DNA of 64,000 nucleotides from Opitutaceae bacterium (GTDB lineage: Bacteria > Verrucomicrobiota > Verrucomicrobiia > Opitutales > Opitutaceae), in contig JANQRT010000002.1 of assembly GCA_028284385.1 (NCBI GenBank), forward strand, positions 62,001 to 126,000, given 5' to 3'. Below, piece by piece: positions 60,247-64,000 of the stretch. The notes under the pieces were generated by a model, which worked only from the letters and a program-made list of their open reading frames with translations, did not search any database and was not told the DNA's origin. Both the position numbers and the translations under genes were made by a program. Within the stretch, counting starts at the first letter, position 1, and each line of letters begins with the position of its first letter.

Positions 60247-61197
60247 ATGCGTAGGCCACGTTACCAGAATGTCGTTCTCCATGCCGTACTGATTGTATTG
60301 GCATCGCTAACACTGACGCCTTTTCTGTTTACAGCCAACAACATCTTTCGAACCAAAAAGGAATTTGATCAAAGCTTTTTCTCGTTTCCAGACGCATTTG
60401 AAGGGCTGATCGAGGTTTCCGCTTTGTATTTAACTGGCAATGACGACCAAGTCGAAGTGGTTGACGAGTTTGGAGCGAGGGAGATCGTGGATAGAGACGA
60501 GGCATTTAGTCGTTACATCGACTATGCCCAACAGGGACCATCCAAGGCTTGGAGCGTCCTTCGGCCATTTATGCAGAACTCCTTTCTGGTGTCCATCTGC
60601 ACGGCTATCGGCGTGTGCCTGGTCGGCTCTTCGACGGCTTATATCCTTTCGCGTTATCGGTTCGCGGGTCGAGAAGTCGTGTTCATGAGTGTTTTGTCGA
60701 CGATGATGTTCCCCGCCGTGCTGACCCTTGTCCCCAGCTTTCTCCTCGTCAAGGAGCTTGGCCTTCTGAATTCCTATTGGGCGATGATTCTTCCGTACAT
60801 TGCCAGTGGGCAGGTCATCGCCATTTTCGTTTTTCGCAGCTTTTTCGCTGGTCTGCCGGAAGAGCTTTTCGAGAGCGCTCGCATCGATGGAGCCGGGCAC
60901 CTGGGGATTTATCTGAATATTATACTTCCGCTTTCCAAGCCCGTCTTTTCCGTCGTCATCATTATGAACGTGCTCTACACCTGGAACCAGTTTCTCTGGC
61001 CTTTCATCGTCAACACCGATGGCAGCAAGCACGTTATCGCCTCGGGACTATTCATCATGGCGCGCTCGCAGGAAGCTGAGGACTATAGCTTGATGTTCGC
61101 CGCTTATTCAATCAGTAGCATTCCGCTGCTGATTTTGTTCATCTACGCCACGAAGCCATTTATGCGAGGTATCACCTCGGGCGCCTTAAAGGCATAG
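60247..61197 (+). CDS. Sugar ABC permease, MalG/UgpE type
   Basis: A 316-residue permease with six helices. A 60-residue extracytoplasmic insert (about 42-100) with FPDAFEGLIEVSALYLTGNDDQVEVVDEFG lies between TM1 and TM2. The EAA loop is canonical (EELFESARIDGAGHLGIYLNIILP). It follows the first permease by 21 bp. No ATPase gene is in the cluster, so a shared MsmX/MalK-type ATPase from elsewhere is needed. Confidence 0.92.
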   Translation: MRRPRYQNVVLHAVLIVLASLTLTPFLFTANNIFRTKKEFDQSFFSFPDAFEGLIEVSALYLTGNDDQVEVVDEFGAREIVDRDEAFSRYIDYAQQGPSKAWSVLRPFMQNSFLVSICTAIGVCLVGSSTAYILSRYRFAGREVVFMSVLSTMMFPAVLTLVPSFLLVKELGLLNSYWAMILPYIASGQVIAIFVFRSFFAGLPEELFESARIDGAGHLGIYLNIILPLSKPVFSVVIIMNVLYTWNQFLWPFIVNTDGSKHVIASGLFIMARSQEAEDYSLMFAAYSISSIPLLILFIYATKPFMRGITSGALKA

Positions 61198-61208
61198 AAA
61201 ACAATCTT

Positions 61209-61284
61209 CTTCTACTTCTCCATTCTTCTTTCAAATAATCTTCAGAAGTAGAAGTAGAAGTAGAAGTAGAAGTAGAAGTAGAAG
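61209..61284 (+). repeat. Hexanucleotide tandem repeat with a facing complement
   Basis: AGAAGT is repeated 6.8 times (61244-61284). Upstream, CTTCTACTTCT (61209-61219) is its complement, so hairpins in several registers can form. It lies between the convergent permease and rhamnosidase genes, where slipped-strand change would not alter coding. Confidence 0.85.
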
Positions 61285-61299
61285 GGAGAGGGGAGAAGA

Positions 61300-64000
61300 T
61301 CAACGCGTTCCGATAAACGAATACGTTCCCGAGCCCAATTCTATCACTTTTTCGTATTCGCGATTCAATACGACTTGCTTGCCAATGCCTGAAACAGCGT
61401 CCCCGCTTTCAACGTAGTTTCCGAATTCCTCTGGAAGGATCAGTCGAGCGGACGTGTTCACTGGTATTTCGACTTTCCACAAGAAAGTATCTCCTTGTAT
61501 CTTCCAAGAGCTGCTGGCCAGTCCGTAGGGCGTATCCACTTTTCCAGTTGCGTGTTGAAGGTTATCGGTAAGTTGAGGGTTTAGGATCATCCTTTTGAAA
61601 GCCGGTTTTTCAGGATCGATTCGGATCCCCGCTACGCTTTCGTAAAACCAGTTATCGAATCCTCCGTGAAATGGATGGCTGAGGGACTTGGAGGTAGTGC
61701 CGGTCTCAGGATCGACGCGGCTCATGTTCTCGAAAAGCGTAGTTCCTCCCAATGAGAACATGTATTGAAAACTCGGATATTCCGTTTGCTGAAATATATT
61801 GTAGGCTACATTGGTATGGCCATGGTCGGTTAAAGCCTTGTAGAGATAGGTGGCTCCGTGAGCTCCCACATTGAATTTCCCGCCGTTTTCCAAGCTTACG
61901 TCATAGGCCAGCATGTTGGCGACATCGCCCACTTGATCCATTGAAGGCAATCCATATGCAATTGCCAAAGCGTTTGCCGTTTGGCTGCCAAAGTTGCTGT
62001 TTCGCTTATTGAAAAAGGCGTCCTCGATTACTTTGGACAAAGCCGTTTTCCATTTGGCAAATTCATTGGCGTCCTTCTCTTTACCCAACAGAGAGGCCAT
62101 GCGTTCCATCAACTCGCTGGCGAAATAGAAGTGAAGCGTCGCTGACAGTTTTGGAGAGGTATGGAAAGGGCTTCCGTCCTTTTGCTTCATGGAGCGATCG
62201 ATGGAATCAGGCTGATCGCACCAGTCGCCCAGAGCGTCAGATACGATCCAATTGCCCGCATCGGATCTACTTACTTCCATAAACCGCTTCATGTAGGGAT
62301 AGTGTTCTTCCAAGAGGCGCGCATCGCCGGTGTAGAGATAATGAAACCAAGGAATGAATACGGTCGCTACGGCCCAGTCGAATGTGCCAGGCGGCACTCT
62401 TCTTCCCGGAGCGATGGCTTCCGGAATCCCGCTTTTCTGTTTGTCTGAGCTCGTCTGAATGTCGCGGATATACTTCCTCCAGAACTGAAACATGTCGTAG
62501 TTGTAGAAGGTCATCTCCACTGTGTTGTGGGCGTCGCCTAGCCAGCCGCACTTCTCGCGATGCGGACAATCAGTGGGGATGCTCTGGAGGTTGGATTCGT
62601 AGGTCCACTTTATCGTTTCATGAACTCGATCTAGAATGGGATCCGAGCTCTCGAATGCTCCAATCGTAGGAACATCGCTACGAATCAGGTAGCCGGTGAT
62701 CGAGTCGAGTTCGGGTTTGGATTCCAGTCCGGCGATTTCAACGTAGCGAAACCCATGGAAAGTGAAACGTGGTTCCCAGGTTTCGATGCCCACGCCGCTG
62801 CAAATGTAACGATCATGTTGATACACTCCCGTAGCGGCGCTTCCAATCGATCCCACATGGAGGTCGCCGGATCTGTCTAGTTGCTCGGAAAACCTAAGGT
62901 CCACAATCGTCCCTCTTTCAGCCTCAAGACTGATGGAGACCCATCCAGCAAAGTTCTGACCCATATCGACTATCCATTTCCCGTTTTCGGACTGTGTTAT
63001 GGCGACGGGTCGAATCTCCCTCGTTTTTCGACAGGGAGCGACGAGCTGAGGCTCCAGGGTTTTTGGCAGAGGCTGATCGTCGTTCGGAGCTGATGCTGGC
63101 CCCCAGTCGGAATCGTCGCTTGTGACAAGGTCCTCCAGGTTGATTCTCGCGTCGTAGACTTCGCCTGAATAGAGGTTTGAAATGGAAATAGGGCTTTCCT
63201 TTACGCCCCAACTGGAGTCCGTGACGATGGTTTCCTTAGATCCATCTTCGTATTCGATTTCCAATTGCGCAATGGCTAGCGGATCTCCATAACGAAGCCT
63301 GGAGGCGAAAAAGCCATGGCTCTGACCGTACCAGCCTTCCCCTAGCAGAATAGCCAAAGTTTGCTCGCCTTCGCCGATTTTCTCATCAACTCGGTCGATG
63401 TTGTACAAGGCTCTGGATTCGTAGTCAGTTTGACCAGGATCGAGAACTCTATCTGATATTTTCGTTCCATTAAGATAGATCTCGTAGAATCCCAAGGCGG
63501 AACTATAGAGAAGCGCTTTGGATACTGGCTTTTCTATGGCAAACGATTTCCTCAGCACTACGGCCGGCTTGACTTCAGCAAGCATTTCCTGGCGTTGACG
63601 CTTTCTCTCCGCGTCGAGCTCGATCGGTTTAACTTTTCTGGTCTGAAGTTTGTCGTAAAGAATCGCCTCGCGCCACTCCTCGGTTTCTTGATCGCGGTTT
63701 GGTTCAATGCTAGCCCCGCCTATCCAGTCGGCCTTCCAATCGCTTTGGTGGAGCAGGCCCATTTCCCAGTTTGCCGGTTTGCTCCAGTCGGACATTTCCC
63801 CGTCTGCGCTTCTTGTCCTTACTTTCCAGAAGCTAGTCTGCCGAGATGAAAGAGGTTTTCCATTGTATTCAACTAGGTGGGACTGATCGCTCTTTGTTTC
63901 GCCGCTTTCCCAGAGATCGCCTTTACCTTCATTTAGTATCTCCAAGCTTGAAGCCACAAGGATCTCATATGCGGATTGGCGTTGGTTTCTTCCTTCCGAA
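61300..64000 (-). CDS. GH78 alpha-L-rhamnosidase, N-terminus cut by window end
   Basis: About 900 residues are present. The frame continues beyond 63957 (…QSAYEILV) to the window end, so the N-terminus is missing. Domain order: an N-terminal Ig-like beta domain, a Bac_rhamnosid_N-type carbohydrate-binding beta domain (about VLRKSFAIEKPVSKALLY), the (alpha/alpha)6 catalytic domain with PTDCPHREKCGWLGDAH (catalytic Glu/Asp region) and NWFYESVAGI, then a C-terminal beta domain. GH78 enzymes remove terminal alpha-L-rhamnose by inversion. No signal peptide can be judged. It converges on the sugar importer. Confidence 0.93.
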   Translation of the reverse strand, partial: SEGRNQRQSAYEILVASSLEILNEGKGDLWESGETKSDQSHLVEYNGKPLSSRQTSFWKVRTRSADGEMSDWSKPANWEMGLLHQSDWKADWIGGASIEPNRDQETEEWREAILYDKLQTRKVKPIELDAERKRQRQEMLAEVKPAVVLRKSFAIEKPVSKALLYSSALGFYEIYLNGTKISDRVLDPGQTDYESRALYNIDRVDEKIGEGEQTLAILLGEGWYGQSHGFFASRLRYGDPLAIAQLEIEYEDGSKETIVTDSSWGVKESPISISNLYSGEVYDARINLEDLVTSDDSDWGPASAPNDDQPLPKTLEPQLVAPCRKTREIRPVAITQSENGKWIVDMGQNFAGWVSISLEAERGTIVDLRFSEQLDRSGDLHVGSIGSAATGVYQHDRYICSGVGIETWEPRFTFHGFRYVEIAGLESKPELDSITGYLIRSDVPTIGAFESSDPILDRVHETIKWTYESNLQSIPTDCPHREKCGWLGDAHNTVEMTFYNYDMFQFWRKYIRDIQTSSDKQKSGIPEAIAPGRRVPPGTFDWAVATVFIPWFHYLYTGDARLLEEHYPYMKRFMEVSRSDAGNWIVSDALGDWCDQPDSIDRSMKQKDGSPFHTSPKLSATLHFYFASELMERMASLLGKEKDANEFAKWKTALSKVIEDAFFNKRNSNFGSQTANALAIAYGLPSMDQVGDVANMLAYDVSLENGGKFNVGAHGATYLYKALTDHGHTNVAYNIFQQTEYPSFQYMFSLGGTTLFENMSRVDPETGTTSKSLSHPFHGGFDNWFYESVAGIRIDPEKPAFKRMILNPQLTDNLQHATGKVDTPYGLASSSWKIQGDTFLWKVEIPVNTSARLILPEEFGNYVESGDAVSGIGKQVVLNREYEKVIELGSGTYSFIGTR

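Noticed and set aside
60549..61079. 176-codon plus-strand frame inside the second sugar permease
   Set aside because: Overlaps a clear permease with an EAA loop; composition is typical of a shifted frame.
61244..61284. Possible CRISPR array
   Set aside because: The units are 6 bp with no spacers; it is a microsatellite.

Overview
The window looks like chromosomal DNA of a free-living, Gram-negative, probably marine Verrucomicrobiota bacterium of the Opitutae type. This is an inference. It rests on the mix of outer-membrane machinery (TonB-dependent receptor, PqiABC lipid transport, a DUF2490 protein, an LbtU-like porin), an orphan duplicated MacB-like permease with PadR, secreted discoidin and LRR proteins, an Mrp-type cation antiporter, carbohydrate genes and moderate GC. 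I saw no rRNA, tRNA, transposase, integrase, phage gene or CRISPR array. The layout is dense, with many ATGA, TTGA or GTGA stop/start overlaps.

Region by region. 1-2.2 kb: secreted proteins, queF (queuosine) and a rhomboid-like membrane protein. 2.2-8.5 kb: a minus-strand run of two ABC-2 ATPase/permease pairs, a secreted discoidin protein, an ECF sigma factor and an anti-sigma-like membrane protein. 8.6-12.9 kb: rsgA, an unannotated 18-codon leader ORF with attenuator-like RNA arms, a CBS protein and a SulP transporter. 13.2-25.2 kb: LRR protein, beta/gamma-crystallin protein, pqiA1-pqiA2-pqiB-pqiC, EF-hand protein, a CinA-like/nucleotidylyltransferase fusion, a cyclophilin and a DUF6515-like protein. 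25.8-30.5 kb: TonB-dependent receptor with a short plug and a secreted helical-barrel enzyme-like protein. 30.6-35.7 kb: PepSY protein, OmpR-type regulator, histidine kinase, secreted protein and porin, with the same 11-bp direct repeat in front of three transcription units.

35.7-39.8 kb: a small protein, periplasmic chorismate mutase, and a PadR/ADOP pair. 39.9-42.8 kb: a three-gene phenolic-lipid cluster (methyltransferase, flavoprotein, type III polyketide synthase). 42.9-51.3 kb: an Mrp antiporter operon in the gene order of the archaeal Mbh membrane arm, with three D-like subunits, two small membrane proteins, His-rich segments and a terminal YceI gene. 51.5-56.2 kb: GntR-SPFH operon, a CNNM/CorC protein, TerB-like and DUF2490 proteins and an SGNH hydrolase. 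56.3-57.4 kb: arsI with an ECF sigma factor that has a Cys-rich tail. 57.6-64 kb: a sugar ABC importer without its ATPase, converging on a GH78 alpha-L-rhamnosidase cut by the window end.

The most novel-looking signals are the leader-ORF/attenuator candidate at 9.9-10.0 kb, the TTAAG-N6-TTAAG-N10 promoter set at 30.6-33.5 kb, and the His-rich, three-D-subunit antiporter.
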